A stretch of DNA of 64,000 nucleotides, from assembly GCA_037355855.1 (NCBI GenBank), contig CM074764.1:4340001-4404000 (forward strand). The letters run 5' to 3'. Shown here piece after piece: positions 21,085-32,032 of this stretch; positions within the stretch are counted from its first letter, which is position 1, and every line of letters begins with the position of its first letter. Origin of the DNA: Pseudo-nitzschia pungens. Taxonomy: Eukaryota > Bacillariophyta > Bacillariophyceae > Bacillariales > Bacillariaceae. The position numbers and the translations under genes were made by a program. The notes under the pieces are model-generated. The model searched no databases. It had not been told where the DNA came from and worked only from the letters and a program-made list of their open reading frames with translations.

Positions 21085-21329
21085 TCAATCCGGATCTGTT
21101 CATTGTTATAGTTGATGGATTTTTTTTTGTTTCGGTTTTTGGCTTTGTTCGCTTCACAATCGTCGTCTTCCCCACCCCCGATGGATTTTTGTCTGACCAG
21201 GATTTCTATGAGCAGGATGCTGACGATGATTTGGTAAAGGATTTGCGTGAGGGATGGGATTCGGATTGGGAGTCAGATTCGGGATGGGGATTTCGATGAG
21301 CCATCGAAATACCCAATTGGGATTCGGAT

Positions 21330-21760
21330 TAGCGTCCCGAAGGTAATCAAAGCGAAGAGCAACGACAATTTCAATGACGACAAAGACGAAGACAATCGAA
21401 GCGAAGAGCGACGACAATTTCAATGACGACGAAGACATTCGAAGAGGAAGACGATCGGAATGAAGAGCAACGACGATTTCAATGACGACGATTTTAGGGA
21501 GGACGACGAAGAGGAAGGCTATCGGATTGAAAAGCGACAACGATTTGAATGACGAAGACGAAGCAAAGAGCAACGACAATTTTAGGGAGGACGACAATTT
21601 TAGGGAGGACGACGAAGAGGAAGGCTATCAAAGCGAAGAGCAACGACGATTTCAGGGATGACGACGAAGACAATCGAAGCAAAGAGCAATGACGATTTCA
21701 GGGAGAACGACGATTTCAATCACGATGAAAGCGTTCTGAGCGAAGAGCAATTCGCAACAC
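21330..21760. repeat. GAAGAGCAACGACGA minisatellite, right cluster
   Basis: Imperfect repeats around GCGAAGAGCAACGACGATTT, CAATGACGACGAAGAC and AGGGAGGACGACGAAGAGG. These are the reverse complement of the units at 11953-12230, so the two clusters are inverted relative to each other inside the same DNA transposon. The cluster lies between the plus-strand gene and the 3' end of the transposase gene. Confidence 0.8.
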
Positions 21761-21818
21761 AGCAAATGATACAAAGATTTTTTATTATTTAGTTACGTGC
21801 CTAGTAGTGTGGAATGGT

Positions 21819-24812
21819 TCATTCAGCAATGCCGGTGCTGTCTGATTCCCCTCGTTTTACAGGACAAGCAGAGTAGAGGCTCTCGTAGGTAGTATATGTC
21901 ATAGAATTATTCCTCTTTTCAAAGAATGCGAGCCATTGCAATCGATTGTGAACAACCAACCACCGACCATTGTTTACTGGTTCCGCATTCTCATCCAGTT
22001 CAGGAACAACTGCCAGTTCCGAAAGAATAGTATCAGTGTTGAATAAATATAAAGTATTGTTGAGATAGCCACTTTTTACAAAGTGAGATGATGTAGACCT
22101 TGGATCCTCTTTAAACTTTCTGACAACCGCGTAGATGCCATCTGAATCAACGTCGTATCCATTCACAGCCGATGTGGGTTGTTTCAAATCTTTGACATGC
22201 AGAAAACACAGCATTTGACAGGGGATTTCAGTGTTATCATCGACTGCAAACATTGCCCAATCAAACCATACACTGTTAACTTGGCCTGAATCAGACCTGT
22301 ATGAGGGGTGACATCGGAACAGGTAGTTGACACGATTCACAGAATCCCATCTGTTGTGTTCGGTGAACCCAAATATGCTGGATGTGTCATTCAGCAAAGG
22401 AAGGACAGAGTTGCAAACAAAATCTAGTACAATTGATGAATGAAATGGTTTGTTGTAGTTTCGTCTTAAGTCCCATTTCATTTAACCTCTAGTTCCGTCA
22501 AGAAAAATGGTGAAACGGGAACCAGACTGTGTAGGACGGGGGGAAATGACTTTAGGATCACCACCCTCTTTCTTCAACTTGTAATGAGAGGTTGTGAACC
22601 GAAGGAGAGATGCTTCTTCTTTCCGACGGGTTGTCTGATGGACTAAGGTTGCGGCATTTTGTTGAGTATTTTTGGACGGTGCTTTTATTTCTGTCTTGTG
22701 GTGACTTTCACTGTATGCAGAATCGAAACCTAATGTTGGACCCCACAGACTGATGTACTTCGGAATGTGAAAGTAGAGGTGATTTTTTATCAATTTTGTT
22801 CCCATTCCCTTCCGAAGGCAGGTGCCATTGATAGAGTTGAGGAAATGAATGATGGTTTTGGGAAGATTTTTGATGCACTTTGTGGTAGGCCGGCCGTGTT
22901 TGAGAAATTCTTCCATAGAGATGATTTGTTCGATGACATCAATGTGTTTCTTCACAAATGAGGTGTCGCTCAAAACTGCATTGCCGGATTCGGAAACCAA
23001 TGTCAGTAGAATCGAAATTAGCATACCACTGTAATCGTGCCCCTCTTTTTTAGTGACAGATAGAAGATTGGAGCTGAATTTAGTTCTGGGAAAGTCACGA
23101 TCTGATTGCCTTGAGAGTAGCGCTCCATATTTTTGAGAGACATGCCCGATTGTATTTACTGTGGAAACACCGGTCTTTAGATGATCAGCATACGAGCATG
23201 GTGTTGAACCCTTCATCAGCTGCTCCAGGGATTCTACCTCTCGTTTGGCACACCCCAGCTGGTGCATGTGGAGGCATTCACCAGGGGAGGCTAAGTGGAT
23301 GTTGTTTACATTGGTACCAAAGTTGAGACTGTGGAATGCATTTCTGATTTGGTGGTGAGAAATATCATTGAAATAATCCTTGGTGCTAGTGGCATTTGGG
23401 TCTGGAAATGTATGAAAATCTGATGGGACCCAAAGAGAGGCTGTTTGTTGTGCTGATGGAATATTTATGTCTTCGGTGGAACAGTTGCAGTGTCGGCAAA
23501 GCTTTTGTACACCCCCCCGACCGGGATCCATATTTGCCACATAATTTATCATGCAATTCTGTGTCACCGATGACATAGGCTATTGCAAATTTCATTTTGA
23601 CTTGCCACAATTGGCCGGCATAAGGGAGAAAATCCCATTGGATGCCTTCATGGGTGGACTCACATGCTTCTTTGAAAGAGCAGAGAGCCACTTCTAGGGC
23701 ATTGTGCAAGTTTTGGATTGATTCTTTCGAGGATGGTTTTCTTGAATGGTGGATGCTCTCCAAATCGGAGTCAGGATGAAAATAGATTGTTGTCCATGCT
23801 TCCGGCCTTTTCCTTGTTTCGATATTGAATATGCCTAAGGTCATGTTGAGTGGAGTCAGTGATAGTCTTCCGTGCGCATCCAAGCTAATTCCATCCATGT
23901 AAAAAATGATGGGAACAAGGATTTCAGAATTTTCTTCTATGCAGAGGGATCTCCATGAATCCGACCACCATGATCCGTGGTGCAACTCGGTGATGGGACA
24001 GGAATCAGTTCGAACCGGGAAATGCTCTGGTGACAAGGGGGTGTTGCTGTTGGGGAATGACAAATTTTCTTCCAACATTAAATCTGAATTCGACAGGAGG
24101 GAATACAAAGCATCCAGAAAAGGACGGACATATATTTGAGCAGGTTTGTTGTCGGGAAGCCAATTCACAATTTTGGGCTCAAATTTCGGTTCCGACGATA
24201 TGCCAAGATTTTTTTTATTTCTTGAAAAATGGCGTCACGTTTTCTTGTTGGTGTAACATTGAAATCAAAACCGGGAAGATTGTTGCTGTCTTTCGCCCAA
24301 TTGAAAATGGTTTGATAAGTGGAAAGAGGTGGTAGCTTGTGCTGTGATATAATGTTGAGGAGGTTGATTTCAGCAATAAGTTCCGGACGGGGTGGGAACA
24401 GAGTGCGATTCCGGAATGTTTCCTCTCTTTCGTTTATGGAAATGGTGGTGCTTTTCATGATTTCGGAATCAGATATTTCGGTGTCGGAACTGGCATCAAA
24501 ATGGTCCGAGGCATCAACATCGGAATCGATTGCATTCATTTGTTCCTCGTTTTCAGCCATATGCGATTCGATTGCCTGTCTGTCCATGGGTGGGATGAAT
24601 ACATTGGCGATCACTTGAGGATTGAGTGAGGTATGGATAGAAGTTGTGGCGGCGGTGTCATTTGGGGCAAGGGAGGGGGGGATTTGTGGTCTATTCTGTG
24701 TCATTGTCAGTCCATACTGTGATGGTGTGTGTCAGACCAAAGGGAGGGTGACTTCTTCTTTCACGGAAGAAATAAAATCCATAAGTTTGTTCACATGATA
24801 ATAAGTTCGGCA
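21819..24812 (-). pseudogene. DDE transposase, main part (Plavaka/CACTA-like), disrupted
   Basis: This is the body of a transposase of about 1065 codons whose first 69 codons lie at 31388-31595 beyond a nested LTR element. In order: an acidic N-terminal region; the catalytic-type block V-P-I-I-F-Y-M-D-G-I-S-L-D (near 23905); K-L-C-R-H-C-N-C (near 23490); a P-G-E-C-L-H-M-H-Q-L-G block (near 23280); H-I-P-K-Y-I-S-L-W-G-P-T-L-G-F-D (near 22750); and at the end R-C-H-P-S-Y-R-S-D-S-G ... W-F-D-W-A-M-F. These are the hallmarks of Plavaka-type proteins. Damage: TGA at 24732-24734, TAA at 22482-22484, a frameshift at a T8 run (24209-24216) and another at a C7 run (23512-23518). It may be decayed, or the two run-linked shifts may be assembly errors. 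Confidence 0.72.
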
Positions 24813-25288
24813 TGTAAAGATATTCGTCCGTCGACAATAGGAGAGCAGCAACAACAGTACAGCACGGAGTCCTGGCAGTTGGTTAGACTACAGATGGATA
24901 CTGTTCAAGCGCTATTGCATATACCATGAGCACACTAGTTACCACTCTAGAGGTACATTAGAGATATCAAGTATCGATGCCGGGCATGATCATGTGTTCT
25001 TTTAGAGGTTGTTTAAACTGAGAGTATTCCAAAGAGTGAGAGCTCGGATGGAGCTCCGAATAAGTGTATCGCTGATTTCGTATGTCAGTAAAGGGTCAGG
25101 GTACGTAGGTCCAGTACTTAATTCAACGTGCTGACCATACCTTTTACTGACACCTGTATTTGAATCGACGCGCTCGCTAACTCGCTCGCTCGTGAACTGC
25201 AGGGGCCGGGTATCTGGTTATAGTACAAATCGTACACAATGACCATACACCGACGGTTAGTATAATATCGAGGTGAAATATCTTCATA
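24813..25288. repeat. Left terminal direct repeat of the non-coding LTR element
   Basis: 476 bp. It differs from the right copy by a 3-base indel (GTT in TAGAGGTTGTTTAAAC) and two substitutions, about 0.4 percent, so insertion is recent. Confidence 0.92.
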
Positions 25289-28200
25289 GTCCCCGTGATT
25301 CATGCCAGTACTCAACATCGTACATAGCTCCATGTAGAACCACAGTAATACAAGATACCAATCCAAATCCAAATAGTAATACCAAGCAACGCTTGCTTGC
25401 TTTCGTCCGTGTCCCCGGAATGAATATCTCCGGTTCAACTACTCGATCAAAGGGACTTGGTACTTGCATGGATCATACAATAGATCACCTTGTATCCGTT
25501 CTGCTTGTCAGAGAACAAACTGCATCAAATATTGCAGCTGTCAATATATTGTCTTGTTTCTTCGAACGTACAACAGAGGCCCGGCTAATAGTAAAAAAAA
25601 TGGGGGTTTGTGGACGTCTCGTCCCAGCACTTCAGACCTTTTGCCCTTCATGCTTTCAAAGACAGATTGTCCCGGTTGTTAGGGCCTTTTGCCCCACACA
25701 CCAAATTCTTATCCTGGCACATCCCAAGACCATTAGCCTATTATACATCATTCGTCGTTTTGGTTCAGTTGGACCACATCGGTCCCTTTCAATGGTTGCT
25801 GTTTACATACAGCTCGTATCATCCTTGGACATCATAATCGTGAGCAAGCTGTCCCCGGAACAGTATAACTGTTGCTCCTGTTCCACTCAGGCGTTGTAGG
25901 AACGCTTCTCCAATCGTTATCATAGATCCATAGATCCACAAACGCGCTGCTCCTGTAACTGGTTCGAAACGCACTGCTCCTGCGACTCGTTCATTAGTTC
26001 GTTCGTTTGATCACAAGCAAGCTGTCCTCGGAACAGCACTATTTCAATAGTCTGCATAGGATTGTGTGTCACTTCTTGTTGGTCGTTGAACTTGTTGTCA
26101 TCAATCTGAATCACGCTGCCCGTCCTGTAATATTTTCTTTCAAACAGCAGCTCCTGATACGTAGATCGAATAGTAAAAACCATGCTGCTCCTGTAATAGG
26201 TTCGACCGGTTCAATCGTTGGTTGTTGTCCCCGGAACAGCAGTTCTGTATTCATAGTATCAAACATAACAAGTTCGATGCCACAGTTTACACACTGGGCT
26301 CAGTCCCCGATCGATTCGTTCAACCGGTCGTAGCAATTAGCATAATCCAAAGTAACTCGTGGCAATCAGCGTCGGCGTCATCCATAGAGTAACTCACGAT
26401 AATCAGCGTCATTCATAGGTCGTGGCAATTAGCATCATCCGAGAGTAAATTAACTGGAGTACATTCAATCGGTAATAGTCAGCGTCATCCAAAGTATACG
26501 AGGCACTGCGGTGCTATACGAGGCGTACACCATGCGCTAGCCGAGCTGCCTGTTTTGTATCAACTTCGATGCTGTTGCGCTTCGTAATCTTCTGTTCTGC
26601 GCAACGCTGTTGCGTTTGTAATAGTTTCACTTGTAATTCGTGCCTGCAGGCTCGATTCTTGCAAGGCTCGGACTCAGATAACATCAACTTTGTCCCCGCG
26701 AGTCTTCAATGAATCGTCTGGGCGCTTATCACGGGTCCCGTGTTTCAGGTTCTTGTCTGTCGACGCTATCATCCTTGTGCTGCACGCAACTCCGTTGCGC
26801 TTCCATAGTTCAGCCTACTAGGATGCAACCTATAACAGGGACAGTATGTCCCCGTAATAGTATCATTCCACATATACAGGCTTGATTCTTGCAAGGCTCG
26901 TACTCGAATAAATCACCGTTCGTACTCGGATAAATCACCGTTTAGTTCCCTTGCGGCGGCTTCAACCATATGAACGTACGCATGCTTTGCTGTAGCGTCG
27001 GCGCTCCACCTCTAACAGAGACCACACGTTGCCGGAGCGCTTGTGTTAGTCTAAGCGTCCTCGTAACTGGAACAGTGTAGCGCCTCCTTGTAACATGCAG
27101 GCCCGATTCTTGCAAGGCTCGTAGTAGCATCTACTCTGTCCCCGCGAGTCTTCAACGAATCGCCATTCGCAGTCGTTTACTGCTTCGTTGCATCGTGCAA
27201 CTCTGATAACATTCACTGCACTCGTAACAAGGGACGGTAGTATGTCCCCGTACACAGAGACGCTCGATCGCTTGGCCCAGATACGCTACTGCTGGTGTTC
27301 CACCTGTAACAGGCACAGCATGTCCCCGTAAGCGAAGCACTGCATCATATTGGGTATCTCAAGTACTAGCCACATTCGTAGCGTTCGATGCTAGGCCACA
27401 CAGTTCCTCTGCGTGCCAGGCGTACAGCCTCATTCGTAGCCTTCCATAGCATGCTTAGGCCACACAGTTCTCTGCGTGCCAGGCATCCAAGCCGTCAGCC
27501 TTATGGCCACTTAACATGCTCAGCGCTATACCATCTGGCTGCGCTGTCATACGGCGCTGCTGCTTGGATTCATCGTGATGACAGATACTCCAATTTGTCC
27601 CCGCTGTCAGAAGTGGTGAATACATGTAGTGTTTGGCATCTGTCCAGTTAGCGCACAAGTCTCCAATACTGTGCGCAATGTCGTTACACTCGTAACTGGA
27701 CAGCATATCTTTCGTTGCTCGGCACATTGTATCGCGTCTCCAGTATTCCGCCAAGTCCCCTCATAGCAGAGCACGTCGTAGCAGGTCCGTGGCAGGGAAT
27801 GCCATAACAGGCCAAGTCCCTTCGGGTATCAGTACTGCTGTAACAATAGTAGCGTCAGCATTCGCCGTGAAGACAGACTATCCAATCTGTCCCCGCTGTC
27901 TAAAACGAGGGATGCTTCTGCGCCTCCATTCGTAACATAGAACAGCGTGTACAATCAGTGCCTTGCCTGTAACAGGGACAGCATGTCCCGTGACGTATTT
28001 GCAGTACTATGCGCAATGCCGTTGCATTCATAATAACGGATACAACATGTCCCCGTAACTCGAACATCGTGACTCGTTTCCTTGTTGGCACAGGCTCAGT
28101 GCCTTGTCCACACAGCAGGGAACGCCGTAACAGGCCGAATCCCCACAGGTCTTGGTAGTATTGCAGCACTAACGTCGGCATTCACCGTGGAGACAGGCTT

Positions 28201-29300
28201 CTTTCTAATCTGTCCCCGCTGGCTGAAGCGGTGAATCCTTGGTCTTTTAGTGCTTGCGCTCCCGGAATTCAGCGTGTCTGCGTGACGCGCTAGCCACTGC
28301 CTACTGGCTCTTCAGCAGTGGTTCTTCAGTGTCGGCATTGCTCAGCATGTTTGTGTGACGCGCTGGTCTTTGATCGGTGCTGTGGTTTGGTTGATTTCTG
28401 CTGCAACACGCTATCCACTGCCTACTGGCTCTTCAGCAGTGGTTAGATCGCTCCTAGCAATCCGGCGGTTACTCTTGCAACTAGCTGCAGATCCATAGCA
28501 GCAGGGAGTGCCATAACAGGCCTGTCCCCGCTGACGGAAGCGGTAAAACTTCTCGCTGCTGCCAATTGCTGCAATCCATATTTCGTATTAGTCATCCTCA
28601 TATCTACCTCGCTGTATCCTTTATCCTTGTAAGTCATGAGCTCTGTATCTTGCTCCGTACGTTACCTCCGTACGTTACCTCCGTACGTTACTCCTTCTTA
28701 CATTTGATCAGCTTCAGTCCATTGCGCCCTGCCTAATGCCAATGCGCTGCAGGTCCAAGCTGCGCTTGTTCCCTTCCTCCAGCGTCATGCATCCGGGTTG
28801 CGCTTGCCCCCTTGCTTGTCCCCTTGCTCTAGTCGTGTTGTAGGCTTTCCCCCTGTCAGGGCATCGACGTTGTCCTCTTGCTGCTGCTGCTACTGCGCTT
28901 TCGCTGCAAGGACAGGCACATTACATCGTCCCCGCTGTTCGTCAGGGAAAGACAGCAGTAGGCTTCTCTTTTGTCAGGGCGTCGATGTTGTCCTCTTGCT
29001 GCTGCTGCTGCGCTTTCGCTGCAGCTGCTCTTTCGCTGCAAGGACAGGCATAAATATACCACATCGTCCCCGCTGTTCTTCAGGGAAAGGGAATAATCGG
29101 TCTGGCAAAAACTTTAGCGTCTAGCGTCTCGCGTCTGTTGCGAATCGCGTCTATCGCATCTAGCATCTAGCGTCTGCTGCGAATCCTCGCGGCTGAATCA
29201 GTCCCTTTGCTTGGCTATCGATCCGACTATAGATTCCGTTGCTATTAATCCACCGTTCCGGCGTACAGCAATCCTGCATCGTTGTAAGGACAGAAATATA

Positions 29301-29575
29301 ACAATCCCTTCGCTTCGGTTCATCTATCGATCCGTTGCTTGAACGCTATCAGCTATCGATCCGTTGCTATCGATTCGTCTGTTTCGGAACACAGCAATCC
29401 ACCGAGCGCTTTCAGTGTAAGGACAAGCTACATATAACAATCCCTTCGCTTCGGTTCATCTATCAATCCGTTGCTTGAACGCTATCGGCTATCGATCCGT
29501 TGCTATCGATTCGTCTGTTTCGGAACACAGCAATCCACCGAGCGCTTTCAGTGTAAGGACAAGCTACATAGAGCA
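29301..29575. repeat. 136-bp tandem repeat, two copies
   Basis: The unit starts at ACAATCCCTTCGCTTCGG (29301 and 29437) and runs through CTATCGATTCGTCTGTTTCG to GTAAGGACA. It lies inside the non-coding LTR element. Confidence 0.8.
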
Positions 29576-29762
29576 CATTGTCCCCGTTGTTCTTTCAGTG
29601 AAAGCAGCGTATATGGAGATCGTGGTGGGCAATTCATCAGTCTTTCTCGTAGATCAGTTTTCGGGCACTACCGGTGACACTTCTTCTTCTGTCACGAGCA
29701 AAGATGGGCTTCTTGTTGAGGATATTGGTAGTTTCAGAGATCTTTTTGCAAATAATTACAAA

Positions 29763-29825
29763 CATACAAGCCTTTCGGCTATCATACAAGCCTTTCGGCT
29801 GTCATACAAGCCTTTCGGCCATCGA
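29763..29825. repeat. Triplicated ACAAGCCTTTCGGC
   Basis: Three direct copies of a unit of about 20 bp (ATACAAGCCTTTCGGCTRTC), inside the non-coding LTR element. Confidence 0.85.
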
Positions 29826-30435
29826 ACGTCACAAACGTTCAGGTTCGATGCCAAGAAGGCATACAGGCCTTGCGGCCGATCCGTCCCTGTAAACAACAGG
29901 GTCCCCGGATCCTATCCTCCCCTGTACACAACAGGGTCACTGGACGTTTCTATTTTCTATTGCAACCATTGCAATCTTCAATTCTTTCGATTACATGGAT
30001 ACCCTATCCAAACGAGAAGAAATTGGCAATCACCAAGGATCTGTCGGTTGTCCAGGCGAAAGACGCTCGAAAATATTCCGATCGATTTGGTCTGTGTGTT
30101 ACTGATTGCGAGAGGCCCTCTCTCGGTGACAGTCCTTTCGAACCCTAGACAATCAACCATCCAATCAGTCCGTCGATTGGTTCTCGATGGTAATCTCTGT
30201 ACGTCACCTGGCTGCAATCCACACGTTCATTGCTTACGGCTCGTAGCAATCGGTCCCCACTTACACCTGCTGATTGGGCTGAAGCTGATGGAGCCACCAT
30301 CAACTCTGTTTCATAGACACTGGCGTGGGTCTCGTGCTAGTGTCCCGGTCTGCCTGTTCAGCAGCGAGTCCCCGTTTACATCACTGCGGATTCCGAAGAG
30401 ACATTCAGACATCCACTGGAGGCACTGCGATGTCA

Positions 30436-30785
30436 GTTCCTGCTGCATGCTGGAAGCTGAGTTTTACATCCAGCAGATGGTTCTTTTCCATCTGGGAAGC
30501 TCAGATACGAGACGTCCGGGTACGACGCTCATCTTCCAAGATCTCAGATGCCAGACGGTGATCGGCCGACTGTTTGTGCGTTTTTTACATCAATCGCCTG
30601 ATGCCGTCGCGTTCCTGCTGCATGCTGGAAGCTGAGTTTTACATCCAGCAGATGGTTCTTTTCCATCTGGGAAGCTCAGATACGAGACGTCCGGGTACGA
30701 CGCTCATCTTCCAAGATCTCAGATGCCAGACGGTGATCGGCCGACTGTTTGTGCGTTTTTTACATCAATCGCCTGATGCCGTCGC
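30436..30785. repeat. Exact 175-bp tandem duplication
   Basis: 30436-30610 and 30611-30785 look identical by eye, starting GTTCCTGCTGCATGCTGG and ending GATGCCGTCGC. The duplication is recent. It occurs near the right end of the non-coding LTR element. Confidence 0.9.
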
Positions 30786-30914
30786 GGATCAGGCGTTCGG
30801 ATTTCTTCAAGGCTCTAGTCAGCGTCCTGACATTGATGGCATTCTTATCGCGTTTCGGCGATTCGAATGTGTTCGGCCTTTCGGCCGAACGACGAGACCT
30901 TGGGTCTGATAAAC

Positions 30915-31387
30915 TGTAAAGATATTCGTCCGTCGACAATAGGAGAGCAGCAACAACAGTACAGCACGGAGTCCTGGCAGTTGGTTAGACTACAGATGGA
31001 TACTGTTCAAGCGCTATTGCATATACCATGAGCACACTAGTTACCACTCTAGAGGTACATTAGAGATATCAAGTATCGATGCCGGGCATGATCATGTGTT
31101 CTTTTAGAGGTTTAAACTGAGAGTATTCCAAAGAGTGAGAGCTCGGATGGAGCTCCGAATAAGTGTATCGCTGATTTCGTATGTCAGTAAAGGGTCAGGG
31201 TACGTAGGTCCAGTACTTAATTCAACGTGCTGACCATACCTTTTACTGACACCTGTATTTGAATCGACGCGCTCACTAACTCGCTCGCTCGTGAACTGCA
31301 GGGGCCGGGTATCTGGTTATAGTACAAATCGTACACAATGACCATACCCCGACGGTTAGTATAATATCGAGGTGAAATATCTTCATA
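30915..31387. repeat. Right terminal direct repeat of the non-coding LTR element
   Basis: 473 bp, matching 24813-25288 as described there. It is followed directly by GGCA, the duplicated target. Confidence 0.92.
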
Positions 31388-31595
31388 GGCAATCAATGTT
31401 GGACTTCAAGTGAAATGAAAGTCCTCTACAGACATATCGGTAGGTGTGAAAGTGGCTCGATTCTTGTTTGTATCCCTTGAAGGATTGCTGTGATTTTCTT
31501 TTTCTTGCAGAGGCAATGCAGTTGCGACAATAAAATGTCTTGGGTATTCTGGGCTCATTGGCAAAGTGCCTTGGGTCGGAGGAAGCGTTCGGCAT
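31388..31595 (-). pseudogene. DDE transposase, N-terminal part
   Basis: ATG 31595 (M-P-N-A-S-S-D-P-R-H). Residues 22-25 are C-R-N-C and later His and Cys residues suggest a zinc finger, as at the N-terminus of this transposase type. The frame runs to the GGCA duplication (31388-31391) at the edge of the LTR element. It continues in phase at 24808 once one GGCA is removed, giving a further Cys just at the junction. Confidence 0.75.
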
Positions 31596-32008
31596 GGTGA
31601 AAATAAAATAAAATAATTGTTGTTGTGATCCGATGCGAGGGGAGGATTCTGAACTGGGGTACCGGTATGTTACGTGACACCACTGAAAAAAAAGGTTTAC
31701 AAAGGTGCACGACGTAACCCTTTTGTGTGATTAAAGTAAATTTGATTAAAAATTATTTGTTGTGTTGAGTCTAATGTGTCAAATGTGTAAAATGGAATGA
31801 AAACGTGACGAGGGACTGAATATCAGGGTCTAGATCTGAACATTTGTTTCGGACCGTTGGGGGAGTTGAGAAAAGGGAGAAATATGGTTGAGAATAATGG
31901 AAAAAAGTCGAGAATAATGGAAAAAAGGTTGTGAAATAAAAAATTGGGGTCATGTTTTTTTTAGACAAGTCGCGATCAGGTCGCGATCCGGTCGCGATTG
32001 GTCGTGAT

Positions 32009-32032
32009 GGGTCGCAAAACAGTTTTCGGACG
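32009..32032 (-). repeat. Right TIR and subterminal repeats of the DNA transposon
   Basis: Reverse complement of the left TIR with one mismatch. Just inside (31969-32008) the motif GGTCGCGAT recurs four to five times about every ten bases, which looks like a cluster of transposase binding sites. The left end has only one clear copy. Confidence 0.88.

Larger units (their letters stand above)
25289..30914. other. Internal region with repeated GGACA / TGTCCCCG hairpins
   Basis: By eye the exact 7-mer GTCCCCG occurs 20 times on the plus strand, beginning at 25289, 25411, 25851, 26227, 26303, 26692, 26848, 27138, 27244, 27322, 27597, 27889, 28049, 28212, 28524, 28928, 29066, 29580, 29901 and 30368. 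Many copies are preceded by GGACA or GACAG, so that short stem-loops can form; GGGACAGTATGTCCC at 26838 is the tightest. Other recurring modules are GATTCTTGCAAGGCTCG (three times, 26652-27120) and ACTGGCTCTTCAGCAGTGGTT (twice near 28310 and 28420). The open frames here are not convincing as genes. Confidence 0.75.
24813..31387. mobile_element. Non-coding LTR element (LARD-like), 6.6 kb
   Basis: Direct terminal repeats of 476 and 473 bp (24813-25288, 30915-31387) start TGTAAAGATAT and end ATATCTTCATA, so the very ends form a short inverted repeat. GGCA is duplicated at 24809-24812 and 31388-31391. The inner 5.6 kb has no protein I recognise but is full of internal repeats. It fits a large retrotransposon derivative with LTRs but no coding capacity; a wholly new element type is possible. 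The orientation is not certain. Confidence 0.82.
11372..32032. mobile_element. 20.7-kb DNA transposon with 24-bp TIRs, carrying nested elements
   Basis: Inverted ends starting CGTCCGAAAACTG (11372-11395 and 32009-32032) match at 23 of 24 positions and exactly bracket the interruption in A1 pol. Without the two nested retroelements it is about 8.4 kb. It carries a DDE transposase on the minus strand (split by a non-coding LTR element), a two-exon coiled-coil gene on the minus strand, and an unrecognised gene on the plus strand. The transposase resembles the Plavaka branch of CACTA/CMC elements, but a KDZ-type relation is not excluded. AG flanks both ends and could be a 2-bp duplication; no longer duplication is visible. 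Confidence 0.85.

Noticed and set aside
29475..30635. 386-codon open frame in the non-coding LTR element
   Set aside because: No recognisable motif, spans the exact 175-bp tandem duplication and short tandem repeats, and no matching frame is supported elsewhere in the element.
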